A stretch of 48,098 nucleotides of DNA from Ralstonia sp. ASV6 (GCF_016429285.1 NZ_JAELUI010000026.1:1-48098); one strand, 5' to 3'. Counted from the first letter of the stretch, positions 24,244 to 33,520 are shown. Program-made: numbers and translations. Notes: generated by a model from the sequence alone, not told the origin.

Positions 24244-24825
24244 ATGAAGCCCACCCGGATCCTGCTGGCCGCCAGTGCCGCCCTGTTGGTCGCACTGCCC
24301 GCTGTGGCGCTTGCCTTCGTCAAGCCGCTGCGGGTTGTTGCTCCATCGCTCATGCCGGGGGTGTCCTGCCCGTTGCCCAACATCTGCACCGACAACGTTG
24401 CCAGCCTGAGCGAAGCACAACAGCTGTACCAGGATGGCTACACCCACGCCGCGAACGCTGTCGGGCCGTTTCAGCGGGCGCCGCGCATGGTGTTCTGCAC
24501 GACATCGACTTGCGCCGATACGTTCGGCATTGGGCGCCGTGCGGCAGAAGCCGTGGGCAACCTGGGCCTGGTCATTGCGCCACGCGGGTGGAAAACCTAT
24601 TACGTGACACACGAGTTGATCCATTTCCGGCAAGCAGAAGTGCTGGGCAACTATGCGGTGGCCACCCGCCCCGGATGGCTGATCGAGGGCATGGCCTATG
24701 CGTTGAGCGACGACCCCAGGCACCCGCTGGGCGAGCCCTTTGAGCAATGGCGATCCCGCTTTGAAGCCTGGCATGCAACCCTCGGCACACGCGACCTGTG
24801 GGACGCGGCAAAAGACATCCGTTAA
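24244..24825 (+). CDS. Exported HEXXH metallopeptidase-like protein
   Basis: 193 residues from ATG 24244. An N-terminal hydrophobic segment (residues 6-25) acts as signal peptide or anchor. THELIHFRQAE carries an HEXXH zinc motif (His123, Glu124, His127), and WLIEGMAYAL supplies Glu148 21 residues downstream as a plausible third zinc ligand, the gluzincin arrangement. Four Cys (42, 48, 85, 90) lie before the motif. The family is not one I can name; peptidase activity is inferred only from these motifs. It lies 75 bp after the adhesin gene, on the same strand, and the region between has no obvious terminator. Confidence 0.65.
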   Translation: MKPTRILLAASAALLVALPAVALAFVKPLRVVAPSLMPGVSCPLPNICTDNVASLSEAQQLYQDGYTHAANAVGPFQRAPRMVFCTTSTCADTFGIGRRAAEAVGNLGLVIAPRGWKTYYVTHELIHFRQAEVLGNYAVATRPGWLIEGMAYALSDDPRHPLGEPFEQWRSRFEAWHATLGTRDLWDAAKDIR

Positions 24826-24842
24826 CCCTCACGCAGCGCGCC

Positions 24843-26081
24843 ATGGATACCAACATGGATGCATCACGACCCGCACAGGCAACCAATGCGCTGGGCGTGC
24901 TCGCCGTCTTCCTCAAGCTGGGGCTGACGTCGTTTGGCGGCCCGGTGGCACACATCGGGTACTTCCGCCGCGAGTTTGTCGAGCGGCGGCGCTGGCTTGA
25001 CGACGCAACGTTCACCGATCTGGTTGGTTTGTGTCAGTTCCTGCCGGGGCCGGCCAGCAGTCAGGTAGGCTTTTCGATCGGCTTGCTGCGCGCCGGGTGG
25101 CTTGGCGGCCTGGCAGCGTGGTGCGGGTTCACGCTGCCGTCCGTCTTGCTGCTGATTGCCTTTGCCATGCTGGCGCCAACGCTCGGCGGCCCCTTTGGCG
25201 ACGGATTGATCCACGGGTTGAAGCTGGTGGCCGTTGCCGTGGTTGCGCAAGCCGTGTGGGACATGGCGCGGCGCTTGTGCCCCGATTTTCGTCGGGCCGG
25301 CATCGCGCTGGCAGCCATCGTGCTACTAAGCCTGACGGCTTCCGTCTATGCGCAGCTCATCGCCATTGCGCTCGGCGCAGTACTTGGCCTTGCGCTGTGC
25401 AGAGGCACATCCGCGACCGGCGTCATCGCTGCGCCCGGGCAACACACGGGGTTCCGCATTTCCCGCAGCGCTGGCGCCATTGCGCTGGTGCTCTTTGGTG
25501 TGTTGTTGCTCGGGTTGCCGGCGCTATCGCAAGCCGGCGCAGGCGATGCTGTGCGTGTGTTCGACGCGTTCTACCGCTCGGGCGCGCTGGTGTTTGGCGG
25601 CGGCCACGTCGTGCTTCCGTTGCTGCAAGAGCAGACGGTCGCCACGGGGTGGGTGACCTCCAGCGATTTTCTTGCCGGATACGGTGCTGCACAGGCCGTA
25701 CCGGGGCCACTGTTTACATTCGCCGCGTTTCTCGGCTGGATGATGCGCGGCGTGCCCAATCACCTGGGCGGTGCCGTGCTCGCCACGGTGGGCATCTTCC
25801 TGCCAGGGCTGCTGCTGGTTGTTGCCGCGTTGCCGTACTGGCAGGCATTGCGTGCGCGCAAGTCCATGGCGGCGCTGTTGGCAGGGGTGAATGCCGCCGT
25901 GGTTGGCGTGCTGGCCGCCGCGCTGTACTCGCCGGTTTGGACCAGCGCGGTGCATGCCCCGCTGGATTTTGCGATTGCCGCCGTCGGGTTCTGCCTGCTG
26001 ACGCGGTGGAAGCTGCCGCCGCTTGCCGTGGTGGCCCTCTGCGCAGTTGCGGGCATTGCCCAAGCCACCCTCCTGCACTAG
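24843..26081 (+). CDS. chrA: Chromate transporter (CHR family, two-domain)
   Basis: 412 residues from ATG 24843 (ATG 24855 is an alternative; neither has a good ribosome binding site). It is an integral membrane protein with two homologous halves. Half one has LTSFGGPVAHIGYFRREFVERRRW and GLCQFLPGPASSQVGFSIG; half two repeats them as LVFGGGHVVLPLLQ and YGAAQAVPGPLFTFAAFLG. These are the CHR family signatures, and the length fits the long-chain form. Chromate export is the known role of characterised members; sulfate-related or other anion transport is possible. No chrB regulator is adjacent. Confidence 0.9.
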   Translation: MDTNMDASRPAQATNALGVLAVFLKLGLTSFGGPVAHIGYFRREFVERRRWLDDATFTDLVGLCQFLPGPASSQVGFSIGLLRAGWLGGLAAWCGFTLPSVLLLIAFAMLAPTLGGPFGDGLIHGLKLVAVAVVAQAVWDMARRLCPDFRRAGIALAAIVLLSLTASVYAQLIAIALGAVLGLALCRGTSATGVIAAPGQHTGFRISRSAGAIALVLFGVLLLGLPALSQAGAGDAVRVFDAFYRSGALVFGGGHVVLPLLQEQTVATGWVTSSDFLAGYGAAQAVPGPLFTFAAFLGWMMRGVPNHLGGAVLATVGIFLPGLLLVVAALPYWQALRARKSMAALLAGVNAAVVGVLAAALYSPVWTSAVHAPLDFAIAAVGFCLLTRWKLPPLAVVALCAVAGIAQATLLH

Positions 26082-26096
26082 CGCCCACGTCAACGG

Positions 26097-27332
26097 TCAA
26101 TGTAAGGCGCGCTGCGCCGTCCAGCGCTTGTACCGCCGTGTCTGGCAGGCATTAGCCAGCTGCTGCACCACCAGTGCCCTGAACGGCGAAACACGCGGGT
26201 TCGTCCCACGCCCCTGGCTTAGCCGTTGCAGCTGAAACTTGACCACCGCCATATTGGCCAGCGAGCCCAGCACCTTGTTCTTCCAGGTAATCGGGCGCAG
26301 CACCGGTGCAGTGTTCTTGCCCGCCCGCCAATCGCGCGGCAGGTTCGGATCAATCGACAGCGCGGTCGCAATGCCAACCATGGCGATACCGCTGTTGACC
26401 ACCTGTTCTGCCACCGCACGGCGGCGGATACCGCCCGTGACCATCAGCGGCATCTGCGCAATGCCAACGATGTCACGCGCGAATTCCAGAAAGTAGGCCT
26501 CGCGGGCAAGCGTGCGGCCGTCGCGGGCTTGCCCTTGCATGGCCGGTGCTTCGTAGCTGCCGCCGGACAGCTCCACCAGATCAACGCCCAGCGGGTTGAG
26601 CAGTTCGACCACACGCTTGGCATCGTCCGGGCTGAAGCCGCCGCGCTGGAAGTCCGCCGAGTTCAGCTTGACCGCCACCACAAACTGCGGCGACACCGCG
26701 CCGCGCACCGAACGCACGATGTCGAGGAGCAGGCGCGCGCGGTTCTCGATCGGGCCGCCCCATTGGTCCTGCCGTTTGTTCGTGATCGGGGAAAGAAACT
26801 GGCTCAGCAGATAGCCATGCGCCGCGTGAATCTGCACGCCTGTAAAGCCACTCTGCTCGGCCAGCACCGCTGCGTGCGTGAAGCGTTGCTGCACGTCCGC
26901 AATGTCGGCGGCGTTCATCTCCCGAGGCACCGGAAACTGCTTGGACAGCGCACCCAGGTCCATCGCCACGGCAGACGGCGCCAGCGTGGTCTGGCCAAGT
27001 GCAGCAGGCATCTGGCGGCCCGGGTGGTTGATCTGCATCCAGACATGCGCGCCGTGGGCGCGTGCGGTTTGCGCCCAGCGCCGGAAGCGGTCGAGGTGGG
27101 CATCGTCTTCCAGCACCACGCCGTTGGGCCCGGTCATGGCGCGGTGGTCCACCATGACGTTGCCCGTGAGCATCAGGCCAACGTTGCCTTCGGCCCAGGC
27201 TTTATACAGGCGTACCAATGCATCGGATGGCGCGTGGTCCGCATCGGCCATGTTCTCTTCCATGGCGGCCTTGGCAAGGCGGTTGGTAATCACCGCGCCA
27301 TTGGGTAGCGTAAGGGGCGTGAACAGATTCAT
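26097..27332 (-). CDS. Old Yellow Enzyme family NADH:flavin oxidoreductase
   Basis: 411 residues from ATG 27332 (MNLFTPLTLPNG, the usual family N-terminus; ATG 27341 is possible). An FMN-binding TIM barrel: residues 1-30 (NRLAKAAMEENMAD), substrate-binding His169 and His172 with Tyr174 (QIHAAHGYLLSQFLSP), the NKRQDQWGG loop, and FMN phosphate-binding MVTGGIRRR. The C-terminal 40 residues are basic. It reduces activated C=C bonds or related electrophiles with NAD(P)H. It is transcribed from a MerR-type promoter at 27362-27392 and divergent from the MerR regulator, so it is probably induced by an electrophile or other effector of that regulator. Confidence 0.88.
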   Translation of the reverse strand: MNLFTPLTLPNGAVITNRLAKAAMEENMADADHAPSDALVRLYKAWAEGNVGLMLTGNVMVDHRAMTGPNGVVLEDDAHLDRFRRWAQTARAHGAHVWMQINHPGRQMPAALGQTTLAPSAVAMDLGALSKQFPVPREMNAADIADVQQRFTHAAVLAEQSGFTGVQIHAAHGYLLSQFLSPITNKRQDQWGGPIENRARLLLDIVRSVRGAVSPQFVVAVKLNSADFQRGGFSPDDAKRVVELLNPLGVDLVELSGGSYEAPAMQGQARDGRTLAREAYFLEFARDIVGIAQMPLMVTGGIRRRAVAEQVVNSGIAMVGIATALSIDPNLPRDWRAGKNTAPVLRPITWKNKVLGSLANMAVVKFQLQRLSQGRGTNPRVSPFRALVVQQLANACQTRRYKRWTAQRALH

Positions 27333-27361
27333 GAGGGGCATCCCGGTTTGACGACGCCCTA

Positions 27362-27392
27362 ACCTTAAGCTTAAAGTCGACTTTAATGTCAA
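27362..27392 (-). promoter_or_regulatory. MerR-type promoter and operator
   Basis: On the minus strand: -35 TTGACA (27392-27387), 19-bp spacer, -10 TAAGGT (27367-27362). The spacer holds the perfect 16-bp palindrome TTAAAGTCGACTTTAA (27371-27386). A 19-bp spacer with a palindromic operator between -35 and -10 is the hallmark of MerR-activated promoters. It drives the Old Yellow Enzyme gene; a transcript start near 27355 would be 14-23 nt before its ATG. Confidence 0.85.
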
Positions 27393-27408
27393 GACCCGGA
27401 GCATGCGT

Positions 27409-27867
27409 ATGAAAATCGGCGAACTGGCGGAGCTGAGTGGCGTAGCCGCCTCGCGCATCCGCTTTTACGAAGCCAGCGGCCTGCTGCAGCCTGCGCAGCG
27501 ACAGGCCAACGGCTACCGCGAGTACACGCCCGACACGCTGACCCGGCTGGAGATCATCCTGCTGGCGCAGGGTGCTGGGTTCTCGCTGGAAGAAATCCGC
27601 GCCATCCTGCCGCCCGACCTCGACAAGTGGCCGCATCAGGAACTGCTTGAGGCGCTGCACCGCAAAATCAGCGAGATCGAATTGCTGGAGCAGCGCCTGG
27701 CACAGAGCAAGCACCACCTGCTCGCGCTCGTGAGCGACATCAACAGCCGCACTGAAAACGAGAGCTGCGCAGGGCGGACCAAGCGCGTGCTGGACAAGAT
27801 CACGCAAGGCGCCGCAAAGGCACCGTCGGCCGATCTACAGACGCGCCGCACAAAAAGGCGCGCCTGA
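27409..27867 (+). CDS. MerR family transcriptional regulator
   Basis: 152 residues. I chose ATG 27409 over 27403 because GGAG at 27398-27401 is then 7 nt away, and MKIGELAELSGV is the typical MerR start. The winged helix covers residues 1-70 (SRIRFYEASGLLQP, NGYREYTPDTLTRL), followed by the dimerisation coiled coil (about 85-118). There is no Cys pattern for metal binding, so a small molecule or oxidant is the likelier signal. It is divergent from the Old Yellow Enzyme gene and should bind the palindrome at 27371-27386, which also covers its own promoter region. Confidence 0.9.
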   Translation: MKIGELAELSGVAASRIRFYEASGLLQPAQRQANGYREYTPDTLTRLEIILLAQGAGFSLEEIRAILPPDLDKWPHQELLEALHRKISEIELLEQRLAQSKHHLLALVSDINSRTENESCAGRTKRVLDKITQGAAKAPSADLQTRRTKRRA

Positions 27868-27972
27868 CCCACGCCCCCCCCTTTTTGGTTGACACGGGTT
27901 GCACGTTGCGGCCCAAGGGCACGCGGCGTAGCATGGAAAAGCTGTTTTTCCGCGCTTTTCGGGAGATCGCCC

Positions 27973-30900
27973 ATGTCTGCCCAGCACGAAGAAAAAGTCC
28001 GTCAGCACATGGCGGATGCAGTGGCCCTTGCACGCGGACGTGCGCCAGAGATCGCCGCACTGTTCGAGCCATTCATGCGGCACTACTACGGACTGGCCGA
28101 CCCCGAAGACGTCGTCTTGCGCAGCGTGGCCGATCTCTACGGAGCGGCAATGGCCCATTGGCAGCTTGGCCAGAAGTTCGTGTCAGGGCAGCCACGCGTA
28201 CGGGTCTACAACCCAAGCCTTGAGCAGCACGGCTGGTACAGCGGCCATACGGTGGTCGAGATCGTCAACGACGACATGCCGTTCCTGTTCGACTCCGTGA
28301 CGATGGAGATCAACCGGCAGGGTCTCGCGCTGCATTCTGCTTGCCACCCGGTCTATCGCATGCGGCGCGATGCGGCCGGCACCCGTCTGGCAGTGGAAGC
28401 CGGCGGCGTGCTGCGGCCGGCGACACTCGCGGGCGACACCCCCGCCGATGCCGATGACGAGACCACCGGCGAAAGCGACAAGAACGGCGAAAGCGCCCGC
28501 TACGAGTCCTACATCCACATCGAGGTCGATCGTTTCTCAGAGCCACAGCGGATACAGGCACTGCATGACGGCCTGGTGCGCGTGCTGCGTGACGTGCGCG
28601 CAGCCGTGGAAGACTGGAAGCCGATGCAGGCCGCAGCCCAATCCGCCATCGACGCGTTGGGCGCCCGCGCCGCGCAACCCTCTGCCGATGAGACAGAGCG
28701 CGCGGAAATTGCCGAGGCACAGGCCTTCCTCGACTGGATGCTGGCGCGGCACTTCACCTTCCTTGGGTATCGAGACTACGAACTCGTCGTCAAGGAAGAC
28801 GGCCATTACCTGCAAGGTTTGCCAGGAACGGGCCTTGGCGTGCTGCGCGAGGCGTTGCGCGATGCCGGCCGCTCGGATCTGTCGCGGCTCGCTCCCGGCG
28901 CGGTGAAGATCATCAATGCGCCCGCGCCCATTTTCATCACGAAAGCCAACTCGCGCGCCACCGTGCACCGGCCTGGCTATCTCGACTACGTGGGCGTCAA
29001 GCGCTTCGATGCCAACGGGCACGCATGCGGCGAGCGACGTTTCCTGGGGCTCTACACCTCCACCGTCTACATGGTGCCGGCGGAGAGCATTCCGCTGGCG
29101 CGGCGCAAGGTTGCCAGCGTCATTGCGCGCACCGGTTTCCTGCCGAACGGGCATCTTGCCAAGACCCTCATCACGATTCTTGAGCAGTATCCGCGCGATG
29201 AGCTCTTTCAGATCGAGGGGGAAGAGCTGCACGACATCGCGCTCGGCATCCTGCGACTGCAAGAGCGGCAACGCACACGGCTGTTCGTACGGCGTGACCG
29301 CTTTGATCGCTTCGTGTCGTGCCTTGTATTCGTGCCGCGCGAGAAGTTCAACACAGACTTGCGCGTGCGCATTCAAAAGCTGCTGCAAGACGCCTATCAC
29401 GGTACGGGGGTTGAGTTCACACCGCTGCTGTCGGAGTCGATGCTCGCGCGCATCCACATCACTGTGCGCACACAGCCGGGCAACGTGCCCGAGGTGGATG
29501 TGGCTGAACTGGAAGAGCGCATCGTACAGGCCGCACGGCGCTGGCAAGACGACCTGGCCGATGCCTTGCTCGAACGCGGTGGTGAGGAGCGCGGCAACCG
29601 CCTGCTGCGCCGCTATGGGGATGCCTTCCCCGCCGGCTTTCGGGAGGACTACCCCGCCCGGCTTGCCGTGCGCGACATCGAGCTGATGGAGCCATTGCTG
29701 GCGGGCGCACCATCGGCACCGCAAGCCGCTGCCGCCGGCACGCTCACGATGCAGCTCTACCGGCCACTGGAAGCCCCCACCGGCGCACTGCGCTTCAAGA
29801 TCTACCGTGCAGGCGAGCCGACCTCGCTGTCGCGCAGCCTGCCGATGCTTGAGCACCTTGGCGTGCGCGTCAACGAAGAGCGCCCCTACTGTGTCGAACC
29901 CGCCGATACTGCCCCCATCTGGATGCACGACTTCGGCATGGAGACCATCGACGGCAGCGAGGTCGACCTGGACGAAGCACGTGGGCGCTTTGAAGACACT
30001 TTCGCACGCATCTGGACGGGCGAGGTCGAGAACGACGATCTGAACCGTCTCGTGCTGCAGGCTGGCCTGACCTGGCGCGAGGTACGCATCCTGCGAGCGT
30101 ATGCGCGCTACATCCGTCAGATCGGCTCGACCTTCAGCAACGCCTACATGGAAAGCGCGCTGACGGGCAATCCGTCCATTGCCCGGGCATTGGTCCGCCT
30201 GTTCCTGGTGCGCTTTGACCCGTCACTCAACGAGGCCGAACGCACCCGCGATGCCGACAAGCTGCGCGCACAGATTGCCGAAGCGCTGGAAGAGGTGCCG
30301 AACCTGGACGAAGACCGCATCCTGCGTCAATTCCTGGGCGTGCTGGAGGCCACGCTGCGCACCAATTACTTCCAGCGTGCGGCAGACGATGGGCAGGCTG
30401 CGCAATCCAAACCCTACCTGTCGTTCAAGTTCGACCCTGCACGCGTGCCGGGCCTGCCCGAGCCCAAACCGATGTTCGAGATCTGGGTGTATTCGCCGCG
30501 TGTCGAGGGCGTGCACCTGCGTGGCGGCAAGGTTGCGCGCGGCGGGCTGCGCTGGTCTGACCGGCGCGAAGATTTCCGCACCGAGGTGCTGGGGCTGGTC
30601 AAGGCGCAGATGGTCAAGAACACCGTCATCGTGCCGGTGGGCTCCAAGGGCGGCTTCATCGTCAAGCAACCGCCGCCGGCCAGTGATCGTGACGCGTATC
30701 TGGCCGAAGGCGTGGCGTGCTACCAGACCTTCCTGCGCGGCCTGCTCGACCTGACTGACAACTACGTCGACGGCCACCTCGTGCCACCGCGTGACGTGGT
30801 GCGCTACGACGAGGACGACCCCTACCTGGTGGTGGCCGCCGACAAGGGCACGGCCACCTTCTCGGACTACGCCAACGCCATCTCTGCCGAATACGGCTTC

Positions 30901-32925
30901 TGGCTGGGCGACGCGTTTGCCTCAGGCGGCTCGGTGGGTTATGACCACAAAAAGATGGCCATCACCGCACGCGGCGCGTGGGAATCGGTCAAGCGGCACT
31001 TCAGCGAGATGGGTGTCGATACGCAATCGCAGGACTTCACCGTGGTGGGTGTGGGCGACATGTCAGGCGACGTGTTTGGCAATGGCATGCTGCTCTCGCG
31101 CCATATCCGTTTGCTGGCGGCGTTCGATCATCGCCATGTCTTTCTCGATCCGTCACCCGATGCGGCCGCCAGCTTTGCCGAGCGCGAACGCATGTTCAAC
31201 CTGCCGCGCTCAAGCTGGGCTGACTATGACAAGGCGCTGATCAGCCCGGGGGGCGGCATCTTCCCGCGCACGGCCAAGGCAATTCCGCTATCGCCCGAAG
31301 TGCGCGCCATGCTGGATGTCACTGCAACCGAGATGGCGCCAAATGATCTGCTGCACGCCATCCTCAAGGCGCCAGTGGACCTGCTCTACAACGGGGGCAT
31401 CGGCACCTACGTCAAGGCCAGCAGCGAAACGCATGCCCAGGTGGGCGACCGCGCCAACGACGGGCTGCGCGTGGATGGGGCAGAGCTACGCTGCAAGGTC
31501 GTGGCCGAGGGCGGCAACCTGGGCTGCACGCAACTCGGCCGCATCGAATATGCATTGCACGGCGGGCGCATCAATACCGATGCCATCGACAATTCAGCCG
31601 GTGTCGATTGCTCCGACCACGAGGTCAACATCAAGATCCTGCTCGGCCTGGTGGTGGCCGATGGCGAGATGACGCTCAAGCAGCGCAACACGCTGCTCGC
31701 CGAGATGACCGACGAGGTGGGCGAGCTGGTGCTGCGCGACAACTACTTCCAGACGCAGGCGCTTTCACTCGCACGCACGCGCACGACACAGTGGCTGGAT
31801 GCCGAAGCACGGCTGATGCGTTATCTGGAACGCACCGGGCGCCTGAACCGGGTCATTGAATTTCTGCCGCCGGATGAGGAAATCGATGCCCGGCGGGCTG
31901 CCGGCGGTGGCCTCACGACACCGGAACGCGCGGTGCTGATGGCCTACAGCAAGATGTGGCTGTACGACGCGCTGCTGGCCAGTGACTTGCCCGACCAGCC
32001 CTTCGTGGCCGATGGCCTGCCCGGCTACTTTCCGCACCCGCTGCAGGCACGTTGCGGCCCGACCATGCCGCGGCACCCGCTGCGGCGCGAGATCCCGGCG
32101 ACCATGCACGCCAATGCACTCATCAACCGCGCGGGTGTGACGTTCGTGCACCGCCTTGCCGAAGAAACTGGCGCAGAACCGCGGGCCGTCGTGTGGGCCA
32201 GCCTGGTGGCGCGCGCGGTCTATCGGATGGACCCGCTCTGGGCGCAAGTCGACGGGCTCGATGCGCAGGTGCCGCACGAAACGCAGACGGCGCTGTTCAC
32301 CGCATTTGCACAGCTGCACGAGCGCGCCGCGCTGTGGTTCCTGCGGCGGCGCATGTCGGATGTGCCTGCCACGGTGGAGCGCTTTCGTGATGCGGTGGAT
32401 GCGCTGGCGCCACAAGTGGATGGCTTGCAGACGGAAGACTCCGCGCGCGCGTCGGCACAACAGCAGCAGGCGTTGGCTGACGAGGGCGTACCCGAAGCGC
32501 TGGCACGCATTGCGGCAGGTGTGCCGGCACGGGTGTCGCTGCTCGATATTGCCGAAGTGGCCACCGCCAGCGGTTGCGACGCCAAGCTCGCCGCGCGGGT
32601 GTACTTTGCACTCGACCAGCCGCTTGGTTATGGCTGGCTGCAAAGCGGCATCCTCAACCTGCCCACGCAAACCCACTGGCAGATGTTGGCACGTGCAACG
32701 CTGCTCGAAGAGCTGGGGCAACTGCGCCGCAGGCTGACCGGCTCGGTGCTGCGTGATGCGCCCGCCGGTGCGGGAGCAGAAGCGCTGGTCGATGCATGGA
32801 AAGCCGCCCGGCAGGAAGCACTGGCACGCTACAACCGCGTGATTGCCGATCAGGTGGCCGCGGGGCAGGCCGATCTGGCCATGTTGTCGGTGGGGCTCAA
32901 GGCGCTGGCGGAAGTGGAGGCTTAA
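27973..32925 (+). CDS. NAD-specific glutamate dehydrogenase, large type (GDH2)
   Basis: 1650 residues from ATG 27973, with GGGAGA about 6 nt upstream. It catalyses oxidative deamination of glutamate to 2-oxoglutarate, using NAD. The length fits the about 180-kDa bacterial GDH. The N-terminal half (about 1-700) is the regulatory region with ACT-like segments. The catalytic part has GGKVARGGLRWSDRREDFRTEV (Lys853) and VGSKGGF (Lys892), both conserved in the family, then VVGVGDMSGDVFGNGML, FLDPSPD and EGGNLGCTQLGRIEYA of the Rossmann part. The C-terminal 350 residues are helical. It is monocistronic by spacing, 105 bp after merR. Confidence 0.93.
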   Translation: MSAQHEEKVRQHMADAVALARGRAPEIAALFEPFMRHYYGLADPEDVVLRSVADLYGAAMAHWQLGQKFVSGQPRVRVYNPSLEQHGWYSGHTVVEIVNDDMPFLFDSVTMEINRQGLALHSACHPVYRMRRDAAGTRLAVEAGGVLRPATLAGDTPADADDETTGESDKNGESARYESYIHIEVDRFSEPQRIQALHDGLVRVLRDVRAAVEDWKPMQAAAQSAIDALGARAAQPSADETERAEIAEAQAFLDWMLARHFTFLGYRDYELVVKEDGHYLQGLPGTGLGVLREALRDAGRSDLSRLAPGAVKIINAPAPIFITKANSRATVHRPGYLDYVGVKRFDANGHACGERRFLGLYTSTVYMVPAESIPLARRKVASVIARTGFLPNGHLAKTLITILEQYPRDELFQIEGEELHDIALGILRLQERQRTRLFVRRDRFDRFVSCLVFVPREKFNTDLRVRIQKLLQDAYHGTGVEFTPLLSESMLARIHITVRTQPGNVPEVDVAELEERIVQAARRWQDDLADALLERGGEERGNRLLRRYGDAFPAGFREDYPARLAVRDIELMEPLLAGAPSAPQAAAAGTLTMQLYRPLEAPTGALRFKIYRAGEPTSLSRSLPMLEHLGVRVNEERPYCVEPADTAPIWMHDFGMETIDGSEVDLDEARGRFEDTFARIWTGEVENDDLNRLVLQAGLTWREVRILRAYARYIRQIGSTFSNAYMESALTGNPSIARALVRLFLVRFDPSLNEAERTRDADKLRAQIAEALEEVPNLDEDRILRQFLGVLEATLRTNYFQRAADDGQAAQSKPYLSFKFDPARVPGLPEPKPMFEIWVYSPRVEGVHLRGGKVARGGLRWSDRREDFRTEVLGLVKAQMVKNTVIVPVGSKGGFIVKQPPPASDRDAYLAEGVACYQTFLRGLLDLTDNYVDGHLVPPRDVVRYDEDDPYLVVAADKGTATFSDYANAISAEYGFWLGDAFASGGSVGYDHKKMAITARGAWESVKRHFSEMGVDTQSQDFTVVGVGDMSGDVFGNGMLLSRHIRLLAAFDHRHVFLDPSPDAAASFAERERMFNLPRSSWADYDKALISPGGGIFPRTAKAIPLSPEVRAMLDVTATEMAPNDLLHAILKAPVDLLYNGGIGTYVKASSETHAQVGDRANDGLRVDGAELRCKVVAEGGNLGCTQLGRIEYALHGGRINTDAIDNSAGVDCSDHEVNIKILLGLVVADGEMTLKQRNTLLAEMTDEVGELVLRDNYFQTQALSLARTRTTQWLDAEARLMRYLERTGRLNRVIEFLPPDEEIDARRAAGGGLTTPERAVLMAYSKMWLYDALLASDLPDQPFVADGLPGYFPHPLQARCGPTMPRHPLRREIPATMHANALINRAGVTFVHRLAEETGAEPRAVVWASLVARAVYRMDPLWAQVDGLDAQVPHETQTALFTAFAQLHERAALWFLRRRMSDVPATVERFRDAVDALAPQVDGLQTEDSARASAQQQQALADEGVPEALARIAAGVPARVSLLDIAEVATASGCDAKLAARVYFALDQPLGYGWLQSGILNLPTQTHWQMLARATLLEELGQLRRRLTGSVLRDAPAGAGAEALVDAWKAARQEALARYNRVIADQVAAGQADLAMLSVGLKALAEVEA

Positions 32926-33014
32926 GACCGCCTCCGCGCGATGGACACCGATTGCTGCATTGCTGCACCGATATTGTCGCCATCCCAACCCACATTCGCC
33001 CGCCTCAGCACAGC

Positions 33015-33046
33015 AAAAAGGCCCATGCAGATGCACCGCATGGGCC
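33015..33046 (-). terminator. Intrinsic terminator on the minus strand
   Basis: A 9-bp perfect stem, GGCCCATGC (33020-33028) with GCATGGGCC (33038-33046), followed on the minus strand by TTTTT (33019-33015). On the plus strand no T-run follows. It therefore serves a minus-strand transcript, probably from 33520 or from a shorter start. Confidence 0.75.
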
Positions 33047-33065
33047 GCTTGGGGTTGTCATCGCG

Positions 33066-33176
33066 TTAGTGGATCAAATACTCCATGTGCTCGCGCATTT
33101 CTCGTTCACCGGCCTCACGTTCGCGGCGCTCGCGCAGTTCGCGTGCGTGGCCTATGAACGATGGTGATCCGCACAC
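33066..33176 (-). CDS. Possible 36-residue small protein
   Basis: A frame from GTG 33176 encoding a charged C-terminal helix (HARELRERREREAGEREMREHM) and stopping 20 bp before a minus-strand intrinsic terminator. The charged helix and the terminator argue for a real gene. The lack of a ribosome binding site and of an ATG argues against; the frame stays open further upstream. It could be the 3' region of the transcript from 33520. Confidence 0.25.
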   Translation of the reverse strand: MCGSPSFIGHARELRERREREAGEREMREHMEYLIH

Positions 33177-33274
33177 CGCGCATGAGTGAAGCGGCAAACG
33201 ACAACCGTCAAGAGCGGACGCGGCGATGGCTGCACACCAGGAATGAGGAAACGTTCGTACGCGGAGCGGTACCC

Positions 33275-33520
33275 TCAATGCGCAGTTGCCGTGGCCAACC
33301 TGCGTCCGCTGGCGCGGACATGGCCTGAGGCCTTGAGAAAGACATAGCCCTGGAGGGTCACCCGAGCGTAGCAACGGTCGGGGCCACGATGCTCCAGCGT
33401 GACGAGTTGCCGCTCGATCAGCGCTTCGACATCGGCGCGATCCAGTTGATTGGACTCGGCGCCATCGTTGACGAGAAGCAGAACGGCAAATTCATGGGGA
33501 CTCAGCACAGTCGACTCCAT
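33275..33520 (-). CDS. Small hypothetical protein, winged-helix-like
   Basis: 81 residues from ATG 33520. The sequence LSPHEFAVLLLVNDGAE...LDRADVEALIERQLVTLE...RVTLQGYVFLKA has the helix-helix-helix and strand pattern of a small winged-helix or DprA-type C-terminal domain. It looks like a genuine protein rather than an antisense frame. I do not recognise a named family. The minus-strand terminator at 33046-33015 probably ends its transcript. Confidence 0.6.
   Translation of the reverse strand: MESTVLSPHEFAVLLLVNDGAESNQLDRADVEALIERQLVTLEHRGPDRCYARVTLQGYVFLKASGHVRASGRRLATATAH

Larger units (their letters stand above)
32926..33274. other. Intergenic region downstream of NAD-GDH
   Basis: 349 bp. 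It holds a minus-strand terminator (33015-33046) and a possible 36-codon minus-strand frame (33066-33176). Otherwise nothing was recognised. Confidence 0.5.

Noticed and set aside
27888-27893. TTGACA before the NAD-GDH gene, as a sigma-70 or sigma-54 promoter
   Set aside because: No -10 element lies at 16-19 bp, and the GG/GC spacing needed for sigma-54 is wrong.
28537-29928. 463-codon minus-strand frame inside NAD-GDH
   Set aside because: No domain, no ribosome binding site, composition typical of antisense frames.
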